This document shows, piece by piece, positions 20,728-30,024 of a stretch of 64,000 nucleotides of DNA. A program made the position numbers and the translations under genes. How positions within the stretch are numbered: the first letter of the stretch is position 1; the number at the start of each line of letters is the position of its first letter. The DNA comes from Altibacter lentus (lineage in GTDB: Bacteria; Bacteroidota; Bacteroidia; Flavobacteriales; Flavobacteriaceae), in assembly GCF_000746845.1 (NCBI RefSeq), contig NZ_KN050846.1, positions 2,186,963 through 2,250,962 on the forward strand, given 5' to 3'. The notes beneath the pieces are model-generated. The model ran no database searches and was not told the DNA's origin. It saw nothing but the letters and a program-made list of their open reading frames with translations.

Positions 20728-22088
20728 CTTACAAAGGCGCTGTACCCTGTAATGGCTCTTCCTACTATCAAGGAATTGATCTCCTTGGTCCCTTCGTAGG
20801 AGTATATGGCTTCTGCATCGGCCACGAAACGGGCTACATCATATTCCAGAAGGATGCCGTTTCCGCCCATCACTTCGCGTGCCCGACTCACGACATCTCG
20901 GGTACGCATACTGCAAAACACTTTGGCCAGTGAAGCATGTTCATCGGTCAATAGCTGCTGGTCCTGTAATTCTGAAAGGCGAAAGCAAAGCGTTTGCATT
21001 GCCGTAAGGTTGGCGACCATCTCTACCAGATGATTTTGGATCAACTGAAAGGAGGCAATGGGTCTTCCAAACTGCTCTCTTTTTTTCGTGTATTTCAATG
21101 CGCTCTCATAAGCTCCGCGTGAGCAACCTACAGCTTGCCATGCTACCGCCGCACGTGTCATCTTCAACACCTTGGCAGTGTCTTTAAAGCTGTCACATTT
21201 CTGAAGGCGATCTGCTTCGGCTACACGGCAATCGCTCAACGTAATAAGCGCATTTTGAACGGTACGAAGTGCCATTTTATCCTGCATTTTTTCCGCAGTG
21301 AATCCCGGAGTGTCTTTACGCACCAAAAATCCTTTCACCTTATTGGAAACTTCATCCCGCGCCCAGATGACAGTTACATCACTAAAGGTCGCATTCCCTA
21401 TCCACTTCTTCTGGCCGTTCAAGACCCATTCATCACCTTCTTGCCTGCAGGTGGTTCCTAGTCCGCCGGCCACAGCAGATCCCACTTCCGGTTCCGTAAG
21501 TCCGAATGCGCCGATACATTCCATGCGTTGCATTTTTGGGAGCCATTCTTTCTTTTGCGCTTCACTTCCGCAGAGATAAATAGACCCCATTGCCAATCCG
21601 CTGTGAACGCCAAAAAATGTAGATATGGAAACATCAACACGGGCAAGTTCCATAGCCATAATGCCTTCCATTAAGAACGTCTGGTTCGGACAGCCGTAGC
21701 CTTCGTAAGCCATGCCACAAATATTAAGCTGGGCCATTTTTGGGATAATGTGGTGGGGAAATTCGGCGCGATTCCAGAAATCATTTGCAATGGGCTTAAC
21801 CTCGTCTTCCATGAAATTGCGCACTTTCAACTGGATCTCTCTTTGCTCCGGACTTAATTTTAAACTCAGGTCATAAAAATCACCATCTATAGGAGGTAGT
21901 TTATGTTGTCCTTTCTTGCTTTGGCTTTTCAGCATCTTCATCAATCCCTGTAACTGTCGGTCGTCGAGTTCACCAACCGCGGCCATTACCTGTGGGAGAT
22001 CTATTTTTTGAGAGATCTTACCCAGCGCATCGAGATCAACATTGCGTAAAAGAGAAATGGTTTGCTTGATTTTTCGGAAAAGTGCCAT
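20724..22088 (-). CDS. Acyl-CoA dehydrogenase (glutaryl-CoA dehydrogenase-like)
   Basis: FAD-dependent acyl-CoA dehydrogenase of 454 aa. The family signatures are present: FGLTEPEVGS, WVLNGQKKWIGNA, the RTVQNALITL region, KYTKKREQFGRPIASFQLIQ, and the catalytic Glu region EAIYSYEGTKEINSLIVGRAITG. The GNGILLEYDVARFVADAEAIYSYEGT pattern (split across two quoted pieces) is closest to glutaryl-CoA dehydrogenase. An extra ~60-residue N-terminal helix region precedes the usual start of the fold. Substrate is inferred only. It lies downstream of radA on the same strand with a 74-base gap. Confidence 0.9.
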   Translation of the reverse strand: MALFRKIKQTISLLRNVDLDALGKISQKIDLPQVMAAVGELDDRQLQGLMKMLKSQSKKGQHKLPPIDGDFYDLSLKLSPEQREIQLKVRNFMEDEVKPIANDFWNRAEFPHHIIPKMAQLNICGMAYEGYGCPNQTFLMEGIMAMELARVDVSISTFFGVHSGLAMGSIYLCGSEAQKKEWLPKMQRMECIGAFGLTEPEVGSAVAGGLGTTCRQEGDEWVLNGQKKWIGNATFSDVTVIWARDEVSNKVKGFLVRKDTPGFTAEKMQDKMALRTVQNALITLSDCRVAEADRLQKCDSFKDTAKVLKMTRAAVAWQAVGCSRGAYESALKYTKKREQFGRPIASFQLIQNHLVEMVANLTAMQTLCFRLSELQDQQLLTDEHASLAKVFCSMRTRDVVSRAREVMGGNGILLEYDVARFVADAEAIYSYEGTKEINSLIVGRAITGYSAFVS

Positions 22089-22162
22089 AAGAAGTGCTTT
22101 AGTAAAAACTAAAGATACTTGCTACAATGGTTTAGAAGACACAAAGAATTGTTAAAACGATG

Positions 22163-23524
22163 TCACCCGAAAAGATGATGGACGACATCGTGAACCTTGG
22201 AAACTTTAAGAATGTTAATGGCGTAATCTTTTCGCTCTACTTTACAATACTTCGAAATAACGATACTGGTAAATCCCAGTTTTTCTGCTTCCAGGATACG
22301 TTGATCCACCCGGGTGACGGGGCGAACTTCCCCGGCGAGTCCCACTTCTGCAGCAAAACACATGGTCTTGTCTATGGCGACATCAATATTGGAAGAAAGA
22401 ACCGCAGCAACTACAGCAAGATCGATCGCAGGATCATCTACTGTGATCCCTCCGGTAATATTTAAAAAGACATCTTTCGCTCCTAATTTAAAGCCGGCCC
22501 TTTTTTCAAGCACTGCCAAGATCATATTGAGTCGTTTGGCATTGTACCCTGTTGCACTTCGTTGAGGGGTTCCGTATACGGCAGAACTTACCAATGCCTG
22601 AATTTCGATCAAGAGCGGGCGCATTCCTTCCAAAGTTGCCGCAATGGCTGTTCCGCTTAGGTCTTCTTCGTTCTTGGAAATTAAAATCTCTGATGGATTT
22701 GAAACTTCGCGCAGACCGTTTCCTTGCATTTCGTAAATGCCCAATTCGTTGGTGCTTCCAAAACGATTCTTATTGGCCCGAAGAATGCGATAAATATGAT
22801 TGCGGTCTCCTTCAAATTGTAACACAGTATCCACCATGTGTTCCAGGATCTTAGGCCCGGCAATGGTGCCGTCCTTGGTAATATGACCAATTAGAATTAC
22901 AGGCGTATCGGTTTCCTTCGCAAACTTTATAAGTTCGGTCGTTGTTTCACGTATCTGCGAGATACTCCCGGCGCTGCTTTCAATAGCCTCGGAATGCAGG
23001 GTTTGAATAGAATCGATCACTACAATATCCGGGCGTACCTCTTCTATCTGCCGGAAGATCAACTGCGTTTTGGTCTCTGTAAGAATATAGCAATTGGTGG
23101 CGTTAGGCTGAATCCGTTCCGCCCGCATCTTGATTTGTTGTGCACTTTCTTCTCCCGAAACGTACAGCGTTTTAAAAGGAAGTTGTAAGGCGATCTGAAG
23201 CATTAATGTGCTTTTTCCAATACCGGGTTCACCGCCCAAAAGTGTAAGGGAACCGGGAACTATTCCGCCGCCCAATACCCTGTTGAGTTCGTTGTTCTTT
23301 GTGTCCAGCCGTGCTTCGGAATGTGCCGAGATCTCTGAGATGCGTTGCGGTTTGGCAACACGTTTTGAGGTACTCTCTTGCGTATTCCAAACAAATTTTT
23401 CAGCTTTTTGAATCACCTCTTCGGCAATGGTGTTCCATTCCTTGCATGAGGTGCATTGACCTTGCCATTTGGCAAACTGTGCGCCGCAATTCTGACAGAA
23501 AAAAGTAGTTTTTGTCTTCCCCAT
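22163..23524 (-). CDS. radA: DNA repair protein RadA
   Basis: RecA-like ATPase and branch-migration helicase that processes recombination intermediates; 453 aa, full length. It shows the N-terminal four-Cys zinc finger (FFCQNCGAQFAKWQGQC ... C), Walker A GGEPGIGKSTLML, Walker B region IVVIDSIQTL, the RadA hallmark KNRFGS, and the C-terminal Lon-protease-like domain (SAVYGTPQRSATGYNAKRL ... EVGLAGEVRPV). The ATG start precedes GKTKTTFFCQNCG, the normal N-terminus. Confidence 0.97.
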   Translation of the reverse strand: MGKTKTTFFCQNCGAQFAKWQGQCTSCKEWNTIAEEVIQKAEKFVWNTQESTSKRVAKPQRISEISAHSEARLDTKNNELNRVLGGGIVPGSLTLLGGEPGIGKSTLMLQIALQLPFKTLYVSGEESAQQIKMRAERIQPNATNCYILTETKTQLIFRQIEEVRPDIVVIDSIQTLHSEAIESSAGSISQIRETTTELIKFAKETDTPVILIGHITKDGTIAGPKILEHMVDTVLQFEGDRNHIYRILRANKNRFGSTNELGIYEMQGNGLREVSNPSEILISKNEEDLSGTAIAATLEGMRPLLIEIQALVSSAVYGTPQRSATGYNAKRLNMILAVLEKRAGFKLGAKDVFLNITGGITVDDPAIDLAVVAAVLSSNIDVAIDKTMCFAAEVGLAGEVRPVTRVDQRILEAEKLGFTSIVISKYCKVERKDYAINILKVSKVHDVVHHLFG

Positions 23525-23570
23525 AATCTAGTGCTAAAATAGTTATATTTACAGGAATATTGGTTGCCTT

Positions 23571-25592
23571 ATGATGAAAGTAGGATTACTTTTTTGTGTA
23601 TTTATTATCCTCACTTCAATGAGGGCACAAGAAAATCCTTCCGAAGAAATAGTTCGTTCTCTTACCTCTCAAATCCAACGAGTCAAAGGAGGAGAAAAAC
23701 TTCGATTGCTGGATAGTCTATCTACTTATATTGTTTCAAAAACCACCTTCACAAGCGACACCATCGTTGCAGAGACCGTACAACACGCACTAGCCATAGA
23801 CTCGCTGCGGATAGCTACATGGCACATGGCTAATCGTATCTACTTTCAGAATAATATTACAGGAGATCCCGAAAAAGGGAATAAAATATTTAAGGAATTC
23901 CTTTCTACGGCGAGAAAGATCAAGGACGCCAATACCTTAGCTAAATACTATTTGGAAGGAGCAGACAGCTTTTATTTCCTAGAAGACCACAAGACCTCTG
24001 TTTACTATTATGACCTGGCGGAAACGTATGCGCAAAAGGCTAATAATTTAAAATACGTTGGGCTTGCCAAACTATACAAGGGAGGCACTCTTAGTTTCTT
24101 GGGTGATTTTTCTGAAGCATCACAGGTACTGCAGGAGGCCGGTAAGATCTTTGCGCAGGAGAAGGATACATTCAACAGCATAAGCGCTAAGAACTCCTTA
24201 TCCATCCTGTACGGTCAAAATGCATTCTTTCAAGAGGCAAAGGCAGAACGGGATGAAGCCATTGCGTTAGCGCAGAAAATACAAAGCTATGCACATCTCG
24301 TTTCCTTCTATTATAATGCTGCAACAGACGCTCGAAAACAAGAAAGACACGAAGAACGTATCGCCAATTTGAAATTAGCACTGGAAGCTTCACAAAAAAC
24401 GCGTAATCCTGATTACTATGCCCCCGGGCTGTTAGCGGCTCATGTGATCGCTTATGCCGAAGTGGATAGCTTGGAACTGGCAGATGATTTTCTTTCGGCT
24501 ATTGAAGTTGCGCCAGAGAAATTTACACAGGGAAGGAACAGAGAGCCCTACTTGGATGCACTAAAACATATCGCTTTGGCAAAAAACAAGTATGGCCAGG
24601 CACTTACTTATGGGAAGGAGCATTTGGAGATTAAACAGAAAGGAACCCACTACGAAGAGATCCAAGGGGCAGAGAAGTTCCTGGCTGATACCTACGAGGC
24701 AATGGGAAATAAGGAGCAAGCCTTTGTTCATTTCAAGAACTTTTCAAGAATAAAGGACTCCATCAACAGCATTCAAAAAACAAAGGCATTATCTTATTAT
24801 CAAACCTTATATGAAACCGGTAAACGCGATGCACAGATCGCTTCTCAGAAGAAGGACATTGAACTTTTAGCGACTAAGAACAGGCTGCAGAATCAATGGT
24901 TGTGGTTTGGGGGATTTGGTCTATTTACCTTGTTCGCAGGTGTAGTTTTGATTCGGTCGCGCAATGCAGCCAGGCGAAGAGGGCGGCTTCAGGAATCATT
25001 CTCACACGAACTTATACGGGCTCAGGAAGAGGAGCGCACGCGTGTCGCCAGAGAACTGCACGATAGCGTAGGCCAAAAGTTGATGTTGCTTACTAAAAAG
25101 ACAAAGATGAAAGAAGATCCGGAAATGGATCTGCTGGCAGGAAGTACGCTCGAAGAACTTAGAATGATCTCTCGCGGGCTTTACCCTGCCAATTTAGAAC
25201 GGTTAGGGGTAACGAAGGCGATCGAGTCGATGATCAATGAGGTAGATGCCAACACCAATATATTCTTTACCAATGAAATAGAGAATATTGACGACCTCCT
25301 TTCTAAAGAAGCTTCCTTACATTTGTACAGGATCATTCAAGAAGTATTGAACAATATGGTAAAACACGCCGATGCGAAAGCAGCCTCTGTCACCATAGAA
25401 CGAAAATCCGACCACATTGAAGCGATCATTAAAGACAATGGTATAGGGTTTTCGTATTCAGAAAAATTAAATGGTACACAGCATTTGGGGATGAAAACCA
25501 TTTTGGAACGGGCCAAGATCCTGAAATCACAATTGCGTGTAGACAGTATGCCAAACACAGGAACCACCATATTCCTTGAAATTCCAACATAG
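23571..25592 (+). CDS. TPR-containing sensor histidine kinase (HisKA_3 type)
   Basis: A 673-aa sensor kinase. It has a signal peptide (MMKVGLLFCVFIILTSMRAQ) and a large periplasmic region of helical TPR-like repeats (residues ~30-425). One membrane helix follows (~445-463, WLWFGGFGLFTLFAGVVLI), then the HisKA_3 domain with phosphoacceptor His497 in RVARELHDSVGQK. The HATPase_c domain shows the N box LYRIIQEVLNNMVKHA and the G1 box IIKDNGIGF. Its partner is the LuxR-type regulator 2 bases downstream. The signal sensed is unknown; TPR sensors of this build are common in Bacteroidota. It is divergent from radA across 46 bases. Confidence 0.93.
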   Translation: MMKVGLLFCVFIILTSMRAQENPSEEIVRSLTSQIQRVKGGEKLRLLDSLSTYIVSKTTFTSDTIVAETVQHALAIDSLRIATWHMANRIYFQNNITGDPEKGNKIFKEFLSTARKIKDANTLAKYYLEGADSFYFLEDHKTSVYYYDLAETYAQKANNLKYVGLAKLYKGGTLSFLGDFSEASQVLQEAGKIFAQEKDTFNSISAKNSLSILYGQNAFFQEAKAERDEAIALAQKIQSYAHLVSFYYNAATDARKQERHEERIANLKLALEASQKTRNPDYYAPGLLAAHVIAYAEVDSLELADDFLSAIEVAPEKFTQGRNREPYLDALKHIALAKNKYGQALTYGKEHLEIKQKGTHYEEIQGAEKFLADTYEAMGNKEQAFVHFKNFSRIKDSINSIQKTKALSYYQTLYETGKRDAQIASQKKDIELLATKNRLQNQWLWFGGFGLFTLFAGVVLIRSRNAARRRGRLQESFSHELIRAQEEERTRVARELHDSVGQKLMLLTKKTKMKEDPEMDLLAGSTLEELRMISRGLYPANLERLGVTKAIESMINEVDANTNIFFTNEIENIDDLLSKEASLHLYRIIQEVLNNMVKHADAKAASVTIERKSDHIEAIIKDNGIGFSYSEKLNGTQHLGMKTILERAKILKSQLRVDSMPNTGTTIFLEIPT

Positions 25593-25594
25593 AC

Positions 25595-26242
25595 GTGATT
25601 AAAAAGAATATTTCTATAGTAATAGCCGATGACCACCCGCTGCTGCTCGCCGGATTACACGACGAGTTGGAAAATTGCGGCTACAACATCCTAGGCAAAG
25701 CAACCAATGGGATGGAAGCGTTGCAATTGATACTATTGCATCAACCCATGATCGGGCTGTTGGATATTGACATGCCTTTACTCACCGGGTTTGAAGTTAT
25801 AAAAACGGCCAAGGATAAAGGCGTAAGTACAAAATTTATCATTCTTTCCTTTCACAAGGAAACCGAATACATTACACAGGCCAAAGCCTTACATATCAAT
25901 GGCTACTTATTGAAGGAGGACTCGTTTACAGAAATTGAAAACTGCATTAGAGCCGTTCTTGACGATAAAGAATATTTCAGTATGTCCTTTGACGCCCTTA
26001 CCCTTAAAAATGCTTCGGAAGAGATAAAAAAACTACAATTACTTACTCCTTCAGAAATAACTATTTTAAAGCTTATCGCGCAACAGATTAATACGAATAC
26101 GATAGCCGAAAATCTTTTTGTTTCCTCCCGAACCGTAGAAAAGCACCGCAGCAACATCATTACGAAACTTGAGTTGGAAGGGGGTACTAATGCTTTGACG
26201 CGGTGGGCATTGGCGCACAAAAATACCATTCTTGAAATTTAG
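25595..26242 (+). CDS. LuxR/NarL-family response regulator
   Basis: A 215-aa regulator with a GTG start 2 bases after the kinase stop, so the pair is translationally linked. The receiver domain has the acidic pair Asp12-Asp13 and phosphoacceptor Asp57 (GLLDIDMPLLTGFE); Lys is in LLKEDSF. The C-terminal LuxR helix-turn-helix (residues ~150-205) reads LTPSEITILKLIAQQINTNT ... SSRTVEKHRSNIITKL. It is a DNA-binding output module for the upstream TPR kinase. A perfect palindrome 11 bases behind the stop codon is a candidate binding site. Confidence 0.95.
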   Translation: MIKKNISIVIADDHPLLLAGLHDELENCGYNILGKATNGMEALQLILLHQPMIGLLDIDMPLLTGFEVIKTAKDKGVSTKFIILSFHKETEYITQAKALHINGYLLKEDSFTEIENCIRAVLDDKEYFSMSFDALTLKNASEEIKKLQLLTPSEITILKLIAQQINTNTIAENLFVSSRTVEKHRSNIITKLELEGGTNALTRWALAHKNTILEI

Positions 26243-26253
26243 TAGATACGAGT

Positions 26254-26272
26254 GGCTACGTAATAATTACGT
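26254..26272. promoter_or_regulatory. Perfect ACGTA palindrome, candidate operator
   Basis: CTACGTAAT-A-ATTACGTAG is a perfect inverted repeat of two 9-base arms around one base. A third ACGTA follows a few bases on (26279-26283). There is no T-run after it, so it is not a terminator. LuxR-type regulators bind such inverted repeats as dimers, and the adjacent regulator is the natural candidate. Binding is inference. Confidence 0.5.
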
Positions 26273-26289
26273 AGTTTCACGTATACCGA

Positions 26290-26340
26290 ATGACTAAGAT
26301 TTCTATTATCTTAGCACTATCGATTACGGTATTTTATTGA
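26290..26340 (+). CDS. Possible 16-aa hydrophobic micro-ORF
   Basis: An ATG followed by 15 sense codons and TGA, encoding MTKISIILALSITVFY, which looks like the start of a signal peptide. It lies between the ACGTA palindrome and a strong terminator, so the interval 26254-26411 has the layout of a small transcription unit. It may be a real micropeptide, the leader of a small RNA, or a remnant of a lost secreted protein. No homologue is known to me; an ORF this short can arise by chance. Confidence 0.25.
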   Translation: MTKISIILALSITVFY

Positions 26341-26373
26341 GGAGTAAAATAGACTGATTAACCAAAGATGTAG

Positions 26374-26411
26374 CCCTCCAAAGCAAGTTGCTTTTGGAGG
26401 GTTTTTCTTTT
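26374..26411 (+). terminator. Strong terminator after the two-component locus
   Basis: Stem CCCTCCAAAGCAA (26374-26386) with TTGCTTTTGGAGGG (26388-26401, one bulged base), followed by TTTTTCTTTT. It sits 132 bases after the response-regulator stop, an unusual distance that leaves room for the palindrome and micro-ORF. Confidence 0.88.
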
Positions 26412-26431
26412 AACAGTGAGCTCTACAGACA

Positions 26432-27586
26432 CTAATACCCAAAATCGGTTTTGATCTTATCTGCTTTGTCGAGCATAATATCTATAGTGATAAAATCTAC
26501 TTCCTCCTTGTCATAGGCCCCTTGGAACGTACGCATGGCTTTCTTGGCATCCCCGGTCTCTTCATAATAGCGACCCATATAGTAATCTCCCAGAACGGTA
26601 TTGGGATATTGTCGCTGTGCCAAGATGGCGATCTCACGAAGCGATTCCCATTGTTTTTTCTTTTCAGCAGCTTTGCAGGTTGCGATAAAGTCATTTACTC
26701 GAATAGGATTTGTGATACCAAAAAGATCTTCTATTGTCTTATACTTATCTACCAGATATTGATGGATGGGAGTTTCCATTTTCAACAGCTTATCGGTATA
26801 TTCCTGTTTGCTGATAGGGCGGTATACCGAAAATATCTTTTCCATTGCTGAAGGGATCGCACGGGCCACCAGCGAATAGTGCGTTGCACCATCAAAATTA
26901 TCATAATAGTAGTTAAACTCCTTACTCGCCTGAGGTTTAAGCAATGCGTTGAGACGTTCGGCGTTTTCCATCAGGTCCTTGATATCGTCGGTGCCGGTGG
27001 CCAAATAGTAAAATATCTTAGAAGGGATGGCGGGAACCCGCTCGGCAAGACGATCGATCATCATGGGAGCAGGATCGGGACTAAGGTTGATATAACCATT
27101 GAACAATGGCGGGTCTTTAAAAAGGTAATAATTGATGAAGTTTGCTGTAAAATCATGTCCTACGGCAATGGCAAACTTAGCTGTACGGTAGTTCTGGTCG
27201 ATATAGGGGATCAGCTCCAGACCTACAAACTCGAAGAAATCGGCTCCTTTATCGGCGGGTAGAAAATTGGTGTCGTCGTAATCACAATCTTCGTACCTGC
27301 TGTCGCCCTGCATGATGCCTACCACAATCGATTCGGGCATATCTTCCCAATAGGCAAAGTAATCGGCATTTCCCGCTACAGGTTCAAACAGATAATTTGC
27401 GTCTAAAACGATGATAATTGGGTACACCTTTTCAGTATTGGTCTCATAATCGCGTGGCAGTTGTATTTTAAGTCGTCTGGACTCGGCAAGTTTCGATGAA
27501 TTGAATTCTTCGTAAAGAATCTTCGATTGCGCCAGCGATGCGAATCCTACTAATAGTGAAAGTGATATAAGGACATATTTCTTCAT
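26432..27586 (-). CDS. Secreted esterase-like alpha/beta-hydrolase with altered nucleophile site
   Basis: A 384-aa protein with signal peptide (MKKYVLISLSLLVGFASLAQ) and a putative esterase-D fold: YPIIIVLDANYLFEPVAG, then VVGIMQGDSRYEDCDY. The usual nucleophile elbow GHSxGG reads GHDFTA here (residues 143-148), so the catalytic Ser is Asp145 and the following Gly is Thr. The His position is kept (ATHYSL, His236). The C-terminal ~100 residues form a helical TPR-like tail (YPNTVLGDYYMGRYYEETGD). It is likely catalytically inactive or works differently. It follows the pan operon on the same strand with a 64-base gap. Confidence 0.82.
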   Translation of the reverse strand: MKKYVLISLSLLVGFASLAQSKILYEEFNSSKLAESRRLKIQLPRDYETNTEKVYPIIIVLDANYLFEPVAGNADYFAYWEDMPESIVVGIMQGDSRYEDCDYDDTNFLPADKGADFFEFVGLELIPYIDQNYRTAKFAIAVGHDFTANFINYYLFKDPPLFNGYINLSPDPAPMMIDRLAERVPAIPSKIFYYLATGTDDIKDLMENAERLNALLKPQASKEFNYYYDNFDGATHYSLVARAIPSAMEKIFSVYRPISKQEYTDKLLKMETPIHQYLVDKYKTIEDLFGITNPIRVNDFIATCKAAEKKKQWESLREIAILAQRQYPNTVLGDYYMGRYYEETGDAKKAMRTFQGAYDKEEVDFITIDIMLDKADKIKTDFGY

Positions 27587-27650
27587 ACAATGGAGATTTT
27601 AAGGATCGAAAGATACTAAATTTTGAATTTCCTGTATGTCCGAAGTCGTA

Positions 27651-28616
27651 CTACTTTCCTACCCGATTATAAATGGGCAACATGATAAATGAGAGACCGC
27701 CGAAGAAGATAATAGATGCAATGTTAGAGGTCCATACAATCCATCCGAAAGCCGTGCCCACAGTCTCTGCGATTCCAAAAACGGCCAGAATGCCGGCGAC
27801 AAAGAACGGGTAAGACCCAAAGCCACTGTTGGTAAAAGCGAATGAGAAACTCCCTACCACAAAGGTGATAATGATCGTTCCCATGGCAATGTTTGAGGTT
27901 TCAGGAAGGGCGAAGGTCGCTACATAGAACGAAAGAAGATATAGTCCCCAGATAAGGAAGGTATGAAGGATAAACATAGCTTTCTTCTTCATGGTTAGAA
28001 TGCTTAACACGCCTTCTTTCAATCCGCTGAAGAAACTTTTTAATTTTTGCTGAAGTAAGGATCTGGAATACTTCAGAAACAATAAAAATAGTGCTGACAA
28101 GCCCAACATGATAAGTAGGGCCACAAGTAATTTTCTTGCCGGAATGATCTCAGTGAGGTACGCGTAGAGCACATCAAACTGAAGCATAAGTGCTACTGTT
28201 GTAAAACCGAACAGAAAGATGAGGTCGACAATCCTTTCAGAAATAATGGTGCCGAACCCTTTATCGAAAGGTACGTCCTCATACTTGCTCAATACCACGG
28301 CGCGTGAGACCTCACCACTCTTAGGTATAAAGATGTTCATGAGGTAGGCGATATAGACTGCCATAAAGTTATTGGCCAATTTAGGTTGATATCCCAATGG
28401 CTCCAGCATAAAATTCCAGCGATACGCACGCGATACGTGACTTAATAACCCTAAGAATACAGCGAATGAGATAAACCAGTAATTGGCATTCTCGAAATGT
28501 ACCTGGATCTCTTGAAGCTGTTCTGGCGTAAACTTTGAATAGGAGTACCAGATAAGAAAGATCCCTAATGCCAGTGGTATTGCGATCTTAAGGAACTTAG
28601 TGACAGACTTTTTCAA
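27651..28616 (-). CDS. Flippase-like membrane protein (LPG-synthase TM / UPF0104 family)
   Basis: A 321-aa integral membrane protein with about eight hydrophobic segments, of the family that includes the flippase domain of MprF. The conserved block YIAYLMNIFIPKSGEVSRAVVLSKYE and the C-terminal FAFTNSGFGSYPFFVAGIL (each under the family pattern) support this. It begins with TTG two bases after the panD stop, so it should be co-translated with panC-panD. No soluble catalytic domain is attached. The transported lipid is unknown. Confidence 0.85.
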   Translation of the reverse strand: MKKSVTKFLKIAIPLALGIFLIWYSYSKFTPEQLQEIQVHFENANYWFISFAVFLGLLSHVSRAYRWNFMLEPLGYQPKLANNFMAVYIAYLMNIFIPKSGEVSRAVVLSKYEDVPFDKGFGTIISERIVDLIFLFGFTTVALMLQFDVLYAYLTEIIPARKLLVALLIMLGLSALFLLFLKYSRSLLQQKLKSFFSGLKEGVLSILTMKKKAMFILHTFLIWGLYLLSFYVATFALPETSNIAMGTIIITFVVGSFSFAFTNSGFGSYPFFVAGILAVFGIAETVGTAFGWIVWTSNIASIIFFGGLSFIMLPIYNRVGK

Positions 28617-28618
28617 TA

Positions 28619-28969
28619 TTAGGTCAATAAGTTATTCTCTTCGTTAGGAAACACTAGTGCAGGTTTAAATTTCTTAGCCTCTTCTACCTCCATGATTGCA
28701 TACGTGATTAGAATGAGGATGTCGCCCGGAGCCACTTTTCTAGCAGCGGCACCGTTTAATGTTATTTCACCACTATTACGGGTTCCCGGGATGGCATAGG
28801 TTTCAAATCTCTCGCCATTGTTATTATTGACAATCTGTATTTTTTCACCTTCAATAATATTCGCTGCGTCCATAAGATCTTCATCTATGGTGATGCTGCC
28901 AATATAGTTAAGGTCGGCACCTGTAACTTTGACTCTGTGAATTTTAGATTTTACTACATGTATTTGCAT
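28619..28969 (-). CDS. panD: Aspartate 1-decarboxylase
   Basis: Makes beta-alanine from aspartate for pantothenate and coenzyme A; 116 aa, full length. It is made as a proenzyme that cleaves itself at Gly24-Ser25 ([14 protein letters not shown]) to give the pyruvoyl group. Other family blocks are Asn-Asn-Asn-Gly-Glu ([12 protein letters not shown]), [13 protein letters not shown] and ILITYAIM. It lies 12 bases behind panC. A -7-like box CAAAGGTA (28974-28981, minus-strand TACCTTTG) in the gap could give it its own promoter, but no TTG sits at the right distance. Confidence 0.97.
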   Translation of the reverse strand: MQIHVVKSKIHRVKVTGADLNYIGSITIDEDLMDAANIIEGEKIQIVNNNNGERFETYAIPGTRNSGEITLNGAAARKVAPGDILILITYAIMEVEEAKKFKPALVFPNEENNLLT

Positions 28970-28981
28970 GGTGCAAAGGTA

Positions 28982-29827
28982 TTAATTTAACGGCATATTA
29001 TCTATTAAACGCACGGGTCCTACAAAAACTGCAATAAATGCGCGGTAAGTATTTCCCGGAAGCTTTCGTTGCGCCGTTCTCAACGTAGCTTCGTTGGCGA
29101 TCTCAAAATACTCCAACCGGAAATGGGCGTTATTCAAAAATCGTTCCGCAACCAATTTGTTAAGCTGAGGAATTGTATGTGAGTCGAACTTTTTCCTAAC
29201 TTCTTTCAAAGTTTGAAAAATTAAAGCCGATTCATTTCTCTGTTCCGGCGACAATCGCTTGTTCCTGGAGCTCATGGCAAGACCATGGGGCTCTCTCACG
29301 ATGGGGCAACCTATTATGTTGACATCGAGCTCCTGCTGCCGGACCATTTTTTTTATAATTTGTAACTGCTGAAAATCTTTTTCTCCAAAATATGCGTTCG
29401 TTGGCTGAACAATCTCGAACAAGGCGTTTACCACAGTTCCCACACCATCAAAATGGCCTTCCCTGTGTTTTCCCTCCATCACGACCTCTAACCCGCCAAA
29501 TCGAAAGGATTTGGATGTGATCTTGTTAGGGTAGATATCTTCAACGTTTGGAGCGAAAACAATAATTTCTTGGGAAAGTGTTGCTAAAAGAGCGACATCT
29601 TCCTTAAGATTCCTTGGGTAGGTCTCAAGATCTTTCGTGTTGTTGAATTGGGTAGGATTTACAAAAATACTCACTACCACAAGTGAGTTCTCCTTCAAAG
29701 CTCTTTGCACAAGCGCCAGATGTCCTTGATGTAATGCGCCCATTGTAGGGACAAAGCCAATAGAGCCTCTGCCGCCGTTTTCCAATAGTGCATTTTTGAG
29801 TTCGGCACCGTGTGTATAGATTTTCAT
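28982..29827 (-). CDS. panC: Pantothenate synthetase
   Basis: ATP-dependent ligase that joins pantoate and beta-alanine; 281 aa. The class I-tRNA-synthetase-like nucleotide motifs are present: FVPTMGALHQGHLALV (HxGH) and MSSRNKRLSPEQR (KMSKS-like). YFGEKDFQQLQIIKKMV is the family signature. First gene of panC-panD-flippase. A -7-like box (CAAAATTA at 29848-29855, minus-strand TAATTTTG) lies 20 bases upstream. The divergent glycogen-synthase-like gene has its own -7-like box TAATTTTG at 29887-29894. Confidence 0.97.
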   Translation of the reverse strand: MKIYTHGAELKNALLENGGRGSIGFVPTMGALHQGHLALVQRALKENSLVVVSIFVNPTQFNNTKDLETYPRNLKEDVALLATLSQEIIVFAPNVEDIYPNKITSKSFRFGGLEVVMEGKHREGHFDGVGTVVNALFEIVQPTNAYFGEKDFQQLQIIKKMVRQQELDVNIIGCPIVREPHGLAMSSRNKRLSPEQRNESALIFQTLKEVRKKFDSHTIPQLNKLVAERFLNNAHFRLEYFEIANEATLRTAQRKLPGNTYRAFIAVFVGPVRLIDNMPLN

Positions 29828-30024
29828 AAATCTTTTTTAAGAGCGAGCAAAATTAAGATATTAAGGACAATCTTCATAAATTTTCGTAATTTTGCGTGTT
29901 TTTAAGGGTAAAGCCAAAAACAATAAATTTTTTATGAAGGATTTCTTCGGAAGCAAACATCCTCTTGTTGGATGATTTTTTCTTTCGATTCTTTTCATAT
30001 AACCGAAACAAAATACGTAAATAG

